Shown here: positions 25,952 to 35,473 of the stretch, piece by piece
Layout: each line of letters opens with the position of its first letter
How positions within the stretch are numbered: position 1 is the first letter of the stretch
From: Rathayibacter sp. VKM Ac-2857
GTDB taxonomy: Bacteria > Actinomycetota > Actinomycetes > Actinomycetales > Microbacteriaceae
Direction of reading: 5' to 3'
Assembly (NCBI RefSeq): GCF_013205025.1
Contig: NZ_JABMLE010000001.1
Span: 682,001-746,000, forward strand
DNA: 64,000 nucleotides
Program-made: the position numbers and the translations under genes
Notes under the pieces: model-generated
Seen by the model: only the letters and a program-made list of their open reading frames with translations
Databases searched by the model: none
What the model was told of the DNA's origin: nothing

Positions 25952-27298
25952 ATGATCCGACGCGCTGCGCCCGCCGCTCCCCGAGCGCTCGCGGTGGCGG
26001 TGCTCACCGTGATGCTCGGCGGCCAGGCGCTGCGGAACCTCGCCGGCTGGTGGGGCTGGGGCGTCGTCGTCGCGGCGCTGCTCGTCTGGGTCGTCGTCGT
26101 GCTGGTCCGCGTCCGGCCGCGCCTGCGCTGGAGCCGCACGCCCAAGGCGCTCGTCGCCTTCCTCGCCCTCGCCGTGCTCTCGCTGCTGTGGTCGGCGTAT
26201 CCCGGCGCGAGCGCGATCGGCGTCGTCGCCCAGCTCGCCACGTCCCTCGGCGCGGTCGCCCTCGCCCTGACGCTCAGCACGGCGCAGTTCGTGAGCGCCC
26301 TCGGGCGCGCGCTGCGGATCACCGTCGGCGCGTCGCTCCTGTTCGAGCTCGTCGTCGCGGTCGTCGTCCGCGCGCCCGTGCTGCCGTTCGTCATCGACCT
26401 GCCGGCCGGCCGCATTCCGGACGCCTTCTACTGGTCGCAGGCCGCCCTCTTCACCGGCGAGCCGATCCAGGGACTGGTCGGCAACCGCAACCTGCTCGGC
26501 TTCCTCGCACTGCTCGGCCTGATCGTCGTGCTGATCGAGCTGGCCGCCCACAGCCTCCGTCCGCGCTGGGGCGCGGTCTGGATCGTCCTGTTCGCGGCGG
26601 CGCTCCTGCTCACCCGCTCCGCCACCGTGCTGCTCTGCGTCGTCGCCGTCGCGGCCGCCGCGGCCTTCGCGCTCTGGGCGAGGCGCCGCGGCGAATCGGA
26701 GCGGCGGCCCGTGTACGTCACGGCCGCCGCGACCGCCGTCGTCCTCGCGGGTGGCGCGCTCGCCGGCTGGGGCACCCTGCTGGGCCTGCTCGGCAAGAGC
26801 GAGGACGCGACGGGCCGGCTCGACATCTGGCGCTCGGTCTCGGCGCTGGCCGCCGAGCGGCCCGTCCTCGGCTGGGGCTGGGTCAGCTACTGGGCCCCCT
26901 GGGCCGCCCCGTTCGACACCCTCGCCGAGCGCAAGGGCGTCCTGTACCTCCAGGCCCACAACGCCTGGCTCGACGTCTGGTTCCAGCTCGGGATCGTCGG
27001 GCTGGTGCTCTTCAGCGCCCTCGTCGTCTCGACCCTCTGGCGCGCCTGGTTCCGCGCCGTCGACCGCCCGCGCCGCAGCGCGACCGCCGCGCTGCCCTAC
27101 TCGGCCGTCTCGCTCGCCCCGCTCCTGCTGATCGTCGCCCTGCTCGCGCAGGCGCTGTTCGAGAGCCGGCTCCTGATCGAGAGCGGCTGGCTCCTGCTCG
27201 TCGCCCTGGCGGTCCTGACCAAGCAGCCCGCCAACGAGGAGGAGGACGCGCTCGCCGCCGAGCCCGTCCCCCTCGCCGGCCAGCGCACGGCCCGATGA
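25952..27298 (+). CDS. O-antigen ligase/polymerase-like membrane protein (Wzy_C family), copy 1
   Basis: Polytopic membrane protein of 448 residues with about 11-12 membrane segments. It holds the Wzy/WaaL-type signature in the large outer loop: PIQGLVGNRNLLGFL near 170, GWGWVSYWAPWAAPF near 308, and QAHNAWLDVWFQLG near 330, where the His of HN is the expected catalytic residue. Such proteins polymerise or ligate lipid-linked glycans outside the membrane. Its stop overlaps the start of a paralogue (ATGA). Confidence 0.82.
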   Translation: MIRRAAPAAPRALAVAVLTVMLGGQALRNLAGWWGWGVVVAALLVWVVVVLVRVRPRLRWSRTPKALVAFLALAVLSLLWSAYPGASAIGVVAQLATSLGAVALALTLSTAQFVSALGRALRITVGASLLFELVVAVVVRAPVLPFVIDLPAGRIPDAFYWSQAALFTGEPIQGLVGNRNLLGFLALLGLIVVLIELAAHSLRPRWGAVWIVLFAAALLLTRSATVLLCVVAVAAAAAFALWARRRGESERRPVYVTAAATAVVLAGGALAGWGTLLGLLGKSEDATGRLDIWRSVSALAAERPVLGWGWVSYWAPWAAPFDTLAERKGVLYLQAHNAWLDVWFQLGIVGLVLFSALVVSTLWRAWFRAVDRPRRSATAALPYSAVSLAPLLLIVALLAQALFESRLLIESGWLLLVALAVLTKQPANEEEDALAAEPVPLAGQRTAR

Positions 27299-28644
27299 CG
27301 GGCGGACGGCCGTCCGCTCTGCCGGCCGCCCTTGCGGACGCGCTGGCGTCCCCGCAGTTCGCGGCGGCGCTCGCGCAGACCTCCCTCGTCGTCGTGCTCT
27401 GCGCGCCGGCGGTGCGCGGGATGATCGGCTGGCCCGGCTACATCGCCGCGATCGCCACGCTCACCGCGCTGGCCGCCGTCATGCTCGTGCTGCGGCGCGA
27501 GCTGCTCGACTGGGAGGGGCTGCTGCCGACCAGCATCCTGGTCTTCCTGGCCTGGATCGCCCTCAGCACGCTCTGGAGCGGCTACCAGTGGGCCACCGCC
27601 TCGAGCGTGCTCTACCAGCTGGCGCTCGCCTTCCTCGCGATCGCGATCGGCCTCACCCGCGACATCATCCAGGTCATCCGCGCGGTCGGCGACGTGATGC
27701 GGTTCGTCCTGATCGGCTCGCTGGCGGTCGAGGTGCTCTCCGGCGTCCTGATCGACCGGCCGCTGCACTTCCTCGGCGTCGAGGGACTGCTCGCCGTCGG
27801 CGGCCCGATCCAGGGACTGGTCGGCACCCGCAACCAGCTCGGGCTGGTCTGCCTCCTGGCGATCGTCACCTTCTCGGTCGAGCTGATGACGCGGTCGGTC
27901 GCGCGCGGCCCGGCGCTCGCCTCACTCGCCCTCGCGGTGCTGACGCTCGTGCTCACCCGCTCGGCGGTCAGCGCCGGCGTCCTCGTCGTCGCGGTGGTCG
28001 TGGCCCTGATCCTCCGCTGGGTGCGCCGCGGCACCGGCGAGCAGCGCCGGCGCCGCCAGGTCACGACGCTCGCGGTGGTCGCCGCCTCCGTGCTCACCGC
28101 CTGGCTCTTCCGCTTCCGGATCGTCGACCTGCTCAACGCCGGCAGCGAGTTCGAGTTCCGGATCACCCTCTGGCAGCAGGTCTGGCGCTTCACCGATCTC
28201 GCGCCGATCATCGGCTGGGGCTGGGTCGGCTACTGGCGCACCGACCTCTACCCGTTCAACGCGATCGACTTCCTCTCCGGCCGGCCGCACTCCTCGAGCC
28301 TGAACGCCCTGTTCGACCTCGCGCTGCAGGTGGGCGTCGTCGGGGTCGCGCTCTTCCTGGTGCTCGTCGGCCTCGCCCTCTGGCGCTCGTGGATCATCGC
28401 CTCCGAGCGCAAGGCCGTCGTGCACGTCTGGCCCGTGATGGTGCTGAGCGTCCTCGTCGTCACCTCGCTCGCCGAGAGCGCGCTCCTGGTCGACGCCGGC
28501 TGGCTCCTGCTGGTGATCTGCGCCATGCGGGCGGCGCAGGGCCTCAGCTGGCGGCGTCTCCTGCACCCCGGCGACCGGCCCGGCGGGCTGCCGCGACAGC
28601 CCACAGCACCGCCAGGTGCTCCTCGCGGCAGCGCTCCCAGCTGA
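27295..28644 (+). CDS. O-antigen ligase/polymerase-like membrane protein (Wzy_C family), copy 2
   Basis: Paralogue of the preceding gene, 449 residues, with the same membrane layout and the shared motifs PIQGLVGTRNQLGLV and IIGWGWVGYWRTDLYPF. The segment matching copy 1's QAHNAWLDVW reads SSSLNALFDLA: the Asn is kept but the adjacent His is replaced, and the only nearby His is four residues earlier (RPHSSS). It may therefore have another role or acceptor. Its last 101 bases overlap the convergent GT4 gene; its C-terminal tail is proline-rich and weakly constrained. Confidence 0.8.
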   Translation: MTGGRPSALPAALADALASPQFAAALAQTSLVVVLCAPAVRGMIGWPGYIAAIATLTALAAVMLVLRRELLDWEGLLPTSILVFLAWIALSTLWSGYQWATASSVLYQLALAFLAIAIGLTRDIIQVIRAVGDVMRFVLIGSLAVEVLSGVLIDRPLHFLGVEGLLAVGGPIQGLVGTRNQLGLVCLLAIVTFSVELMTRSVARGPALASLALAVLTLVLTRSAVSAGVLVVAVVVALILRWVRRGTGEQRRRRQVTTLAVVAASVLTAWLFRFRIVDLLNAGSEFEFRITLWQQVWRFTDLAPIIGWGWVGYWRTDLYPFNAIDFLSGRPHSSSLNALFDLALQVGVVGVALFLVLVGLALWRSWIIASERKAVVHVWPVMVLSVLVVTSLAESALLVDAGWLLLVICAMRAAQGLSWRRLLHPGDRPGGLPRQPTAPPGAPRGSAPS

Positions 28645-29674
28645 ACCGGGCCGCGCGCTCGACGCCCTTCGCGCCGAGCTCGGCGGAGCGCTCGATCGCC
28701 TCGAGGATCCCGTCGGCGATCGAGCGCGGCTCGAGCGGGTCGACGAGCACGGCGGCGTCGCCGCAGATCTCGGGCAGCGATCCGGAGTCGGCGGCCGCCA
28801 CCGGGCAGCCCGAGGCCATCGCCTCGATCGGCGGGAAGCCGAAGCCCTCGTAGAGACTCGGGAAGGCGAGGACCGCGGCCCGCCGGTAGATCTCCGCCAG
28901 CTCCTCGTCGCCCACGTGGCCGCGCCACTCCACGAAGTCGGGCAGCGGGCCGAGCTTGTCCAGGTCGCCGCCGGTGAGCACCAGCCGCAGATCGTGGCCG
29001 TCGGCGCGGAGCAGCCGCATCGCCTCGAAGAGGCGGGCGTGGTTCTTGTGCGGCCAGGCGCGCGCCGGGTAGAAGACGAAGTCCTCGCGCTCGCCCAGGT
29101 GCGGGCGGAACCGCTCGGTGTCCACGCCGAGGTGCGACACGTGGATCCGCTCCTCCGGGATGCCGAGCAGCTCGACGATGCGCCCCTTGGTGAAGGCGCT
29201 GATGGTGATGATCGCGTCGGCCCGGCGGGCGGTGGCCTCGTAGGCGATCCGCCGGAAGACGCGCTCGACGCGCGGGAAGAGCTGCGGCAGATCGCGGTGC
29301 TGGAGGTCGAAGACCATCTGCACGTGCCCCTGGCGCCGCGAGGGCCAGGGCAGCGGCACCGTGAAGGGGAAGTAGAGGATCTCGTCCGGCCCGAGCAGGC
29401 GCCGGAGCCGGAGCGTGCGCACGAGCGCCTGGAGCATCCCCGTCGCCCGGCGGCGGTGGCCGGCCCCGCTGACGACGCCCTCGGCCACGATCTCGGGCAC
29501 GCCCTCGCTGAAGCCGCGCGCGTTCTCCGGGACGAGCGCCTGCACGCGCAGTCCCTCCTCCCCCGGCCTGGTCACGAGCAGCCGGGTCAGCGCGCGGGCG
29601 TAGGTCTCGCCGCCGCCCATTCCGCCGGGGTCGACGGTGAGCACGGCGAGCGTGACGGGGAGGCGTTCCGGCAT
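28544..29674 (-). CDS. GT4-family glycosyltransferase
   Basis: Cytosolic GT-B glycosyltransferase of 376 residues. The N-terminal half starts VTLAVLTVDPGGMGGGETYA, and the C-terminal nucleotide-sugar fold has FVFYPARAWPHKNHARLFEA, LTGGDLDKLGP, and the E-x7-E motif SLYEGFGFPPIEAMASGCPV. The sequence resembles mannosyl/rhamnosyl transferases (inference). The ATG at 29674 lies 45 bases from a TAGTCT -10 box. It is divergent from gmd, with which it probably works, and its 3' end overlaps the second O-antigen-ligase-like gene. Confidence 0.88.
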   Translation of the reverse strand: MPERLPVTLAVLTVDPGGMGGGETYARALTRLLVTRPGEEGLRVQALVPENARGFSEGVPEIVAEGVVSGAGHRRRATGMLQALVRTLRLRRLLGPDEILYFPFTVPLPWPSRRQGHVQMVFDLQHRDLPQLFPRVERVFRRIAYEATARRADAIITISAFTKGRIVELLGIPEERIHVSHLGVDTERFRPHLGEREDFVFYPARAWPHKNHARLFEAMRLLRADGHDLRLVLTGGDLDKLGPLPDFVEWRGHVGDEELAEIYRRAAVLAFPSLYEGFGFPPIEAMASGCPVAAADSGSLPEICGDAAVLVDPLEPRSIADGILEAIERSAELGAKGVERAARFSWERCREEHLAVLWAVAAARRAGRRGAGDAAS

Positions 29675-29718
29675 GGCGTCCGATCGGGTCGAGGCTCCAT
29701 CGAGGAGCGGGCCGGGTC

Positions 29719-29731
29719 AGACTACCCGCGC
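29719..29731 (-). promoter_or_regulatory. Candidate promoter core of the GT4 gene (element shared with 35363-35375)
   Basis: Minus-strand GCGCGGGTAGTCT, containing the -10-like TAGTCT (29719-29724), 45 bases before the ATG. The identical 13-mer stands 44 bases before the start of the gene at 35319. Confidence 0.5.
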
Positions 29732-29790
29732 CCGGCGCCCGCGCAGCGGACCGTCCCCGGCGGGTGCTCCCCGGCCCGGCGGAGGCCGGT

Positions 29791-29799
29791 GGGTAGTAT
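29791..29799 (+). promoter_or_regulatory. Candidate -10 region of gmd
   Basis: GGGTAGTAT, with -10-like TAGTAT at 29794-29799, 41 bases before the gmd GTG. It shares GGGTAGT with the divergent promoter 60 bases away. No -35 consensus. Confidence 0.45.
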
Positions 29800-29839
29800 G
29801 TAGCCCGCTGTCATCGACCCCGACGAAACGGACCACCAC

Positions 29840-30823
<984 letters not shown>

Positions 30824-30828
30824 CCGCC

Positions 30829-31785
30829 GTGCCCGCAGCGTTCGTCACCGGAGCGAGCGGACAGGACGGGGGCTACCTCGTCGAGCGTCTGCTCGCCGAC
30901 GGCTGGGAGGTCTCCGCGCTCGTGCGCGACGAGGACGCCTCCCTGCCCGAGTCCGTCCGCCCGTTCCAGGGCGACCTCCGCGACGCCGCCGGTCTCGGCC
31001 GCGTCGTCGCCGAGGCGCGGCCCGACGTCGTCTTCCACCTGGCCGGGATCTCCTCGGTGGCGCAGTCCTGGCAGGAGCCGGTGCTCACCGCCGAGGTCAC
31101 CGGCACGGCGGTCGCCGCCCTGCTCGAGGCCGCGCTGGCCCTGCAGGAGTCGGCGGGCCGCGAGGTGCGCTTCGTGCAGGCCTCCTCCTCGGAGATCTTC
31201 GGCGCGGCGACCGAGAATCCCCAGACCGAGTCGACGCCGATCCGACCCGTCTCCCCCTACGGCGCGGCGAAGGCGTTCGCGCACCACCTGGTCGGCGTCT
31301 ACCGCGGCCGCGGGCTGCACGCGTCCTCCGGGATCCTCTACAACCATGAGTCGCCCCGGCGCCCGCTGAGCTTCGTCACCCGGAAGATCACCGCCGGCGC
31401 CGCCGCGATCGCCGCCGGCACCGCGACCGAGCTCTCGCTCGGCAACCTCGACGCCCGCCGCGACTGGGGCTGGGCGCCCGACTACGTCGACGCGCTCGTC
31501 CGCGCCTCGCGCGCCGAAACGGCCGGCGACTACGTCGTCGCGACGGGAGTCGCGCACTCCGTCCGCGAGTTCGTCGGTGCGGCCTTCGCGGCCGCCGGCA
31601 TCGACGCCTGGGAGGACCGGATCCGCATCGATCCGCGCTTCGCCCGCCCCGTCGACGCCCCGGAGATGCGCGGGGACGCGTCGAAGGCCCGGGCCGAGCT
31701 CGGCTGGGCGCCGACGGTCGCCTTCGAGGAGATCGTCGCCCGGATGGTCGAGAACGACCTCGAGCAGGCCCGCGCCGCGAGCTGA
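30829..31785 (+). CDS. Second Gmd-family NDP-sugar dehydratase or reductase
   Basis: Paralogue of gmd, 318 residues, starting GTG 5 bases after its stop. It keeps TGASGQDGGYLVERLL, FHLAGISSV, ASSSEIFG, SPYGAAKAFAHHL, YNHESPRRPLSFVTRKI and LGNLDARRDWGWAPDYVD, so it belongs to the GMD branch rather than to typical Rmd or Fcl. It has diverged in the substrate-loop region (PFQGDLRDAAGLGRVVAEAR). It could act on the Gmd product (reductase or epimerase), on another GDP-hexose, or as part of a hetero-oligomer with Gmd. Sequence alone cannot decide. Confidence 0.85.
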   Translation: MPAAFVTGASGQDGGYLVERLLADGWEVSALVRDEDASLPESVRPFQGDLRDAAGLGRVVAEARPDVVFHLAGISSVAQSWQEPVLTAEVTGTAVAALLEAALALQESAGREVRFVQASSSEIFGAATENPQTESTPIRPVSPYGAAKAFAHHLVGVYRGRGLHASSGILYNHESPRRPLSFVTRKITAGAAAIAAGTATELSLGNLDARRDWGWAPDYVDALVRASRAETAGDYVVATGVAHSVREFVGAAFAAAGIDAWEDRIRIDPRFARPVDAPEMRGDASKARAELGWAPTVAFEEIVARMVENDLEQARAAS

Positions 31786-31787
31786 TC

Positions 31788-31824
31788 CTGCGGGCCGGCT
31801 CCCCGCGAGTGGGCCGGCCCGCAG
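31788..31824. terminator. Strong bidirectional hairpin between gmd-type and GT4 genes
   Basis: Perfect 12-bp inverted repeat, CTGCGGGCCGGC (31788-31799) and its complement (31813-31824), with a 13-base loop, 2 bases after the stop of the Gmd paralogue and 6 bases before the convergent GT4 stop. No T tract on either side. Confidence 0.5.
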
Positions 31825-31830
31825 CCGGAC

Positions 31831-33351
31831 TCAGTCGGCGGCGGTGACGGGCGCAGCTGCGGCGGAACGGTCCTCCACGGGGACCGGCGCAGCCGGGTCG
31901 ACGTCCTCGACGAGGTAGTCCCAGACCCGCTCGGCGTAGCGGTCCCAGGTGCCGCCGTCGATGGCCAGCGCCTCGGCGGTCAGCCGCTCGTGCAGGCGCG
32001 TGTCGGTCAGGAGCAGCTCGAGCGTGTCGGCGATGTCCTGGTCGTCGTGCGGATCGACGAACAGTGCGCCGCCCTCGGACGCGACCTCGCGCATGCTGCC
32101 GAAGCCGGAGGTGATCACCGGGGTGCCCACCGAGAGCGACTCGACGATCGGCAGCCCGTAGCCCTCGTTGATCGAGGGGAAGATCGTGCAGTGCGCCAGT
32201 CTGTAGGCGCTCCAGAGCAGGGCGTCCGTGATCGAGGACAGCGAGCGCACCGGGCGGCCGAAGCCCTCGAGCACCTCGAGGCGGTACTCGAACTCGGCGC
32301 TGCTCCAGGCGTTGCCGCCGATGAAGACGAGGCTGAACTCCACTCCGCGCCGCCAGAGGAGCTCAGCCGCGTGCAGCACGGCCAGGTGGTTCTTGCGCGG
32401 CTCGTGGCTGCCGACGCAGACCACGAGCGGCAGCCCCTCGGTCACGAGCGAGCGCGCCGCGGTGGCCAGCTGCTGCTCGGTGACGTCCTCGGGCTGCGAC
32501 GGCAGAAGGATCGGCCGGATGTCCGGCCCCGCCACGCCGATGCTGCCGAGCATGTGGCGCCAGCCGGAGTACTCGGTCGCCGCGGCCGAGGAGATCGTCG
32601 CGATGCGGTCCATGTGCGAGACCGCGACGAGGGTGCGCGAGAAGGCCGCGCTGATGCCGGTGCTCGCCGTCTCCGCAGTGGTCACCGGGACGCAGTCGAA
32701 GCCGATCGTGCCGGTGCGGTTGCCGCTGAACTCGGCCAGTGCCGAGATGCGGGAGGTCCGCTCGTCCTCGACCGCGAGCTCGGGGAGGATGTACGTGCTC
32801 TCCCACGGGACGGTGACGCGCGAGCGGTCCTCCGCGGCGTCCGGCACGTCGCCGGCGACCGCGTTGCGGCTCTGCTCCGGGGTGAGCAGGACGAGCGACT
32901 CGTGCGTGCTGTCCCAGCCCGCGAGCAGGATCTCGTGGTCGCGGGACCACCGGGCGATGCTCTGCCGGACCACGCGCTGGATGCCGGTCGCGAGACCGGT
33001 CCGCGCGGTGTGGTGCACGTCGACCACGACGGCGCCGACCACCACCTCGACATCGGGGTGGTGGAAGCGGGCGAAGACGCGGTCCGAGGCGATCGTCGAC
33101 GCCGCGTGGCGCAGCAGGCCCGCCGTGCCCTCGAGCCGCGCTCGGCGACGGCCGTCGACGACGTCCTCGCGGCGGGGGAGCGTGCCGCGGAGCACGGCCA
33201 GCACGAGCCAGACCTCGCGGTCGCTCGGGGCCGGCAGGAGGACGCTGAGCTGCCCGGTGAGCGCGTCGACGCTCGAGAGCGGCTCGACGGCCGGGGCGAG
33301 AGTGCGGACGAGGGTCGCGAGACGTGCGACGAGGTACTGCTTACTGCGCAC
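31831..33351 (-). CDS. Long GT4 glycosyltransferase, member B of a tandem pair
   Basis: Protein of 506 residues. An N-terminal helical region of about 100 residues without family match is followed by a GT-B fold: GAVVVDVHHTARTGLATGIQ RVV, SALAEFSGNRTGTIGFDCVP, VVCVGSHEPRKNHLAVLHAA, and the donor-site motif SINEGYGLPIVESLSVGTPV. It is a paralogue of the upstream gene with the same architecture. The GTG start lies inside the upstream gene's end (11-base overlap), so the two are coupled. Probably a chain-extending transferase for the polymer exported by Wzm/Wzt. Confidence 0.87.
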   Translation of the reverse strand: MRSKQYLVARLATLVRTLAPAVEPLSSVDALTGQLSVLLPAPSDREVWLVLAVLRGTLPRREDVVDGRRRARLEGTAGLLRHAASTIASDRVFARFHHPDVEVVVGAVVVDVHHTARTGLATGIQRVVRQSIARWSRDHEILLAGWDSTHESLVLLTPEQSRNAVAGDVPDAAEDRSRVTVPWESTYILPELAVEDERTSRISALAEFSGNRTGTIGFDCVPVTTAETASTGISAAFSRTLVAVSHMDRIATISSAAATEYSGWRHMLGSIGVAGPDIRPILLPSQPEDVTEQQLATAARSLVTEGLPLVVCVGSHEPRKNHLAVLHAAELLWRRGVEFSLVFIGGNAWSSAEFEYRLEVLEGFGRPVRSLSSITDALLWSAYRLAHCTIFPSINEGYGLPIVESLSVGTPVITSGFGSMREVASEGGALFVDPHDDQDIADTLELLLTDTRLHERLTAEALAIDGGTWDRYAERVWDYLVEDVDPAAPVPVEDRSAAAAPVTAAD

Positions 33352-34912
33352 GGCGTGCCTCCTCAGGCTCGGTGGACTCGGCGTCGAGCGTCGCCGGCTC
33401 GGCGGTGAGGAAGGCCGAGGGGGCGACCAGCGCCTCCCACAGCTCCTCGGCGTAGTCGTCCCACGTGCGCGACGGGCGCGCCGCAGCCTCGGCGCGCAGC
33501 CGCTCGAGCAGCTCGGAGTCCGTGAGCAGAGCGCGCATCGCGTCGATCAGCTCCTCGTCGGACGCTGGGTCGATCAGCACGCAGCCGCCGTGCTCGGCGA
33601 TCTGCGCCGTGCTGCCGAACTGCGAGGTGAGGACGGGGAGGCCGATGGCGAGCGCCTCGGCGACCGGCAGTCCGTAGCCCTCGTGCAGCGACGGGAAGGC
33701 CAGGAACCTCGCCTCGCGGTAGCTGGCGACGAGCACGTCGTCGCCGACCCCGCGCAGCACCTCCACCGGCCGGCCGGCCGCCACGAGCTCGCGCACGCGC
33801 GGGTCGAAGACCTGGTGGGCCCACGGGTTCGCGCCGCCGATGAAGCGCACGCGGAAGCGCAGCCCGGCGCGCCAGAGGACCTCAGCGGCGTGCAGGACGG
33901 CGAGGTGGTTCTTGCGCGGCTCCTGACTGCCCACGCAGAGCACGAGCGGCAGCGACGACGTCGCCTCGCCGACGGCGCGGATCCCGTCGGGGAGCTCCAC
34001 CGGCAGCGGCACGGCCTGCACCGAGGGGCCGGTCAGCCCCTGAGCGGGGAGCGCCCGGACGAAGCCCTCGTACTCCAGCGCGGCGGCGGAGCTCACGGTC
34101 GCCACTCGGACCGCGTGCTTGACCACGGAGAGGAAGTTCACGTAGCGCACCGTCTCCTCCGGCGGGACCGTGTCGGCGCTGACGACGGGGATGGCGTCGT
34201 GCCCGAGGACCACGACCTCGTTGCCCGAGAACTCCGCGAGCGCGGACAGCGGGCCGCACTGGTTGTACTCCGGAACGGACGGGATCACGACGACGCTGCG
34301 GTACGGCACCACGAACTCGGTCCGCTCGGGATCGCCGTGGCGCCAGGCGCGGCGGTCGGAGGCGGCCCAGTCGACCACTCGCTCGGTCTCGATCGGGCTG
34401 AGCCGGCGGAAGGAGAGCGAGCCGTGCACCCAGGCCACCGGGATGATCCCGTGGGCGGCGTGCCAGCGCGAGACGGTCTGGCGGACGACGCGCTGGACGC
34501 CCGTGTTGTGGCCGTGCCGGGCGGGGAAGTCGACGTCGATCAGGACGGCGCCGGTGACGACCTCGACCTTCGCCCCGAGATCGGCGAACCCGGTCGCGGT
34601 CCGCGATCCGGCCTCCATGAAGATCCGCAGGGCCGCCTCCTCGGGGGCCAGCGCGATCGCGCGCCGGAACCACTGGAACAGCTCGCTCGTCGGGTAGGCG
34701 GCGGTGAAGGCCACCAGGGCCACCCAGGTCAGCTCGTCGTCGCCGCGGCGCCGGATCTCCCGGGCCACCTCGTCGAGGTACACGCCCGCGCCGCGGGCGA
34801 CCAGGGAGCGGCGGGTCGCGTCGTCGAAGAGGAGGGCGCCGATCTGCTCGAGGCGCTGCAGGATCGCCTCGGAGCGCTCCGCGCGCGCGGCGGCGGCCGT
34901 GCTCTCGCTCAT
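33341..34912 (-). CDS. Long GT4 glycosyltransferase, member A of a tandem pair
   Basis: Protein of 523 residues with the same plan as its downstream paralogue: about 125 N-terminal residues of helical character, then GAVLIDVDFPARHGHNTGVQ with RVVRQTVSRW, SALAEFSGNEVVVLGHDAIP, LVLCVGSQEPRKNHLAVLHA and SLHEGYGLPVAEALAIGLPV (E-x7-E donor motif). The ATG at 34912 overlaps the stop of the small gene upstream (ATGA). Tandem GT4 enzymes of this type beside an ABC exporter resemble the polymerising transferases of D-rhamnan or mannan systems (inference). Confidence 0.88.
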   Translation of the reverse strand: MSESTAAAARAERSEAILQRLEQIGALLFDDATRRSLVARGAGVYLDEVAREIRRRGDDELTWVALVAFTAAYPTSELFQWFRRAIALAPEEAALRIFMEAGSRTATGFADLGAKVEVVTGAVLIDVDFPARHGHNTGVQRVVRQTVSRWHAAHGIIPVAWVHGSLSFRRLSPIETERVVDWAASDRRAWRHGDPERTEFVVPYRSVVVIPSVPEYNQCGPLSALAEFSGNEVVVLGHDAIPVVSADTVPPEETVRYVNFLSVVKHAVRVATVSSAAALEYEGFVRALPAQGLTGPSVQAVPLPVELPDGIRAVGEATSSLPLVLCVGSQEPRKNHLAVLHAAEVLWRAGLRFRVRFIGGANPWAHQVFDPRVRELVAAGRPVEVLRGVGDDVLVASYREARFLAFPSLHEGYGLPVAEALAIGLPVLTSQFGSTAQIAEHGGCVLIDPASDEELIDAMRALLTDSELLERLRAEAAARPSRTWDDYAEELWEALVAPSAFLTAEPATLDAESTEPEEARRAQ

Positions 34913-35319
34913 CGTGCCCGACCGGACAGCCGGCGCTTGGCGAAGCGCGCCGAATGACCGATGGCGCCGGCCAGCCCGAGCTGCCGGACGCGGATCTGGA
35001 AGGTGCGCACGAGCCGCAGGGGCTTCGTGACCCGCCAGGAGAGCGTGTGCTCGAAGCCGGTGGCGGTCACGCCGCCGACCTGGATGCGCTCGACCCAGAG
35101 GTCGAACGGGTCGTTGAGCAGGGAGTCGACCTGGGTGCGCAGGCGCCGCAGCTCGGCGCCGTCGTCGCCCGGGCTCGTCTCCTCGGCGGGCCGGAGGGCC
35201 TGCAGGCTCGGGTCCTCGGCGATCGGCGCCTCCTCGGCCGAATCGGCGAGATCGGGGACCGGGTCGCCGGCGGTCTGGGCCACTGGCTCCAGCGGGACGT
35301 CGGATGGCTGCGTGGGCAT
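34909..35319 (-). CDS. Small protein of unknown function opening the GT4 operon
   Basis: Protein of 136 residues that I do not recognise. Residues 1-75 are acidic and rich in Pro, Ala and Glu (probably disordered). Residues 72-90 may form a short coiled coil (AELRRLRTQVDSLLNDPFDL). The end is basic and amphipathic: SWRVTKPLRLVRTFQIRVRQ, a type of tail I have seen at the ends of glycan-locus proteins. The ATG at 35319 has GAGGTG 8 bases upstream. It may be a membrane-surface adaptor for the two coupled GT4 enzymes (inference). Confidence 0.7.
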   Translation of the reverse strand: MPTQPSDVPLEPVAQTAGDPVPDLADSAEEAPIAEDPSLQALRPAEETSPGDDGAELRRLRTQVDSLLNDPFDLWVERIQVGGVTATGFEHTLSWRVTKPLRLVRTFQIRVRQLGLAGAIGHSARFAKRRLSGRAR

Positions 35320-35362
35320 GGCGAACACCTCGTTCGTGTCGTTCAGTCGGCGAGCGGGGACA

Positions 35363-35375
35363 AGACTACCCGCGC
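35363..35375 (-). promoter_or_regulatory. Candidate promoter core of the GT4 operon (element shared with 29719-29731)
   Basis: Minus-strand GCGCGGGTAGTCT, with TAGTCT at 35363-35368 as -10 box, 44 bases before the ATG at 35319. Sequence and distance match the promoter at 29719. Confidence 0.5.
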
Positions 35376-35424
35376 AGCGGCGGCGGTCGGCGCGCGCTCC
35401 AGCCGTGCCGCTCGGGTGCACACG

Positions 35425-35430
35425 TATAAT
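35425..35430 (+). promoter_or_regulatory. Candidate -10 box of the wzm-wzt operon
   Basis: A perfect TATAAT, rare in this GC-rich DNA, 43 bases before the wzm ATG. The region 17 bases upstream does not match the -35 consensus. Confidence 0.5.
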
Positions 35431-35473
35431 GATGCGGTCCGTCGCACGGCGGAGGCCGAGACCTTGGAGTTCC

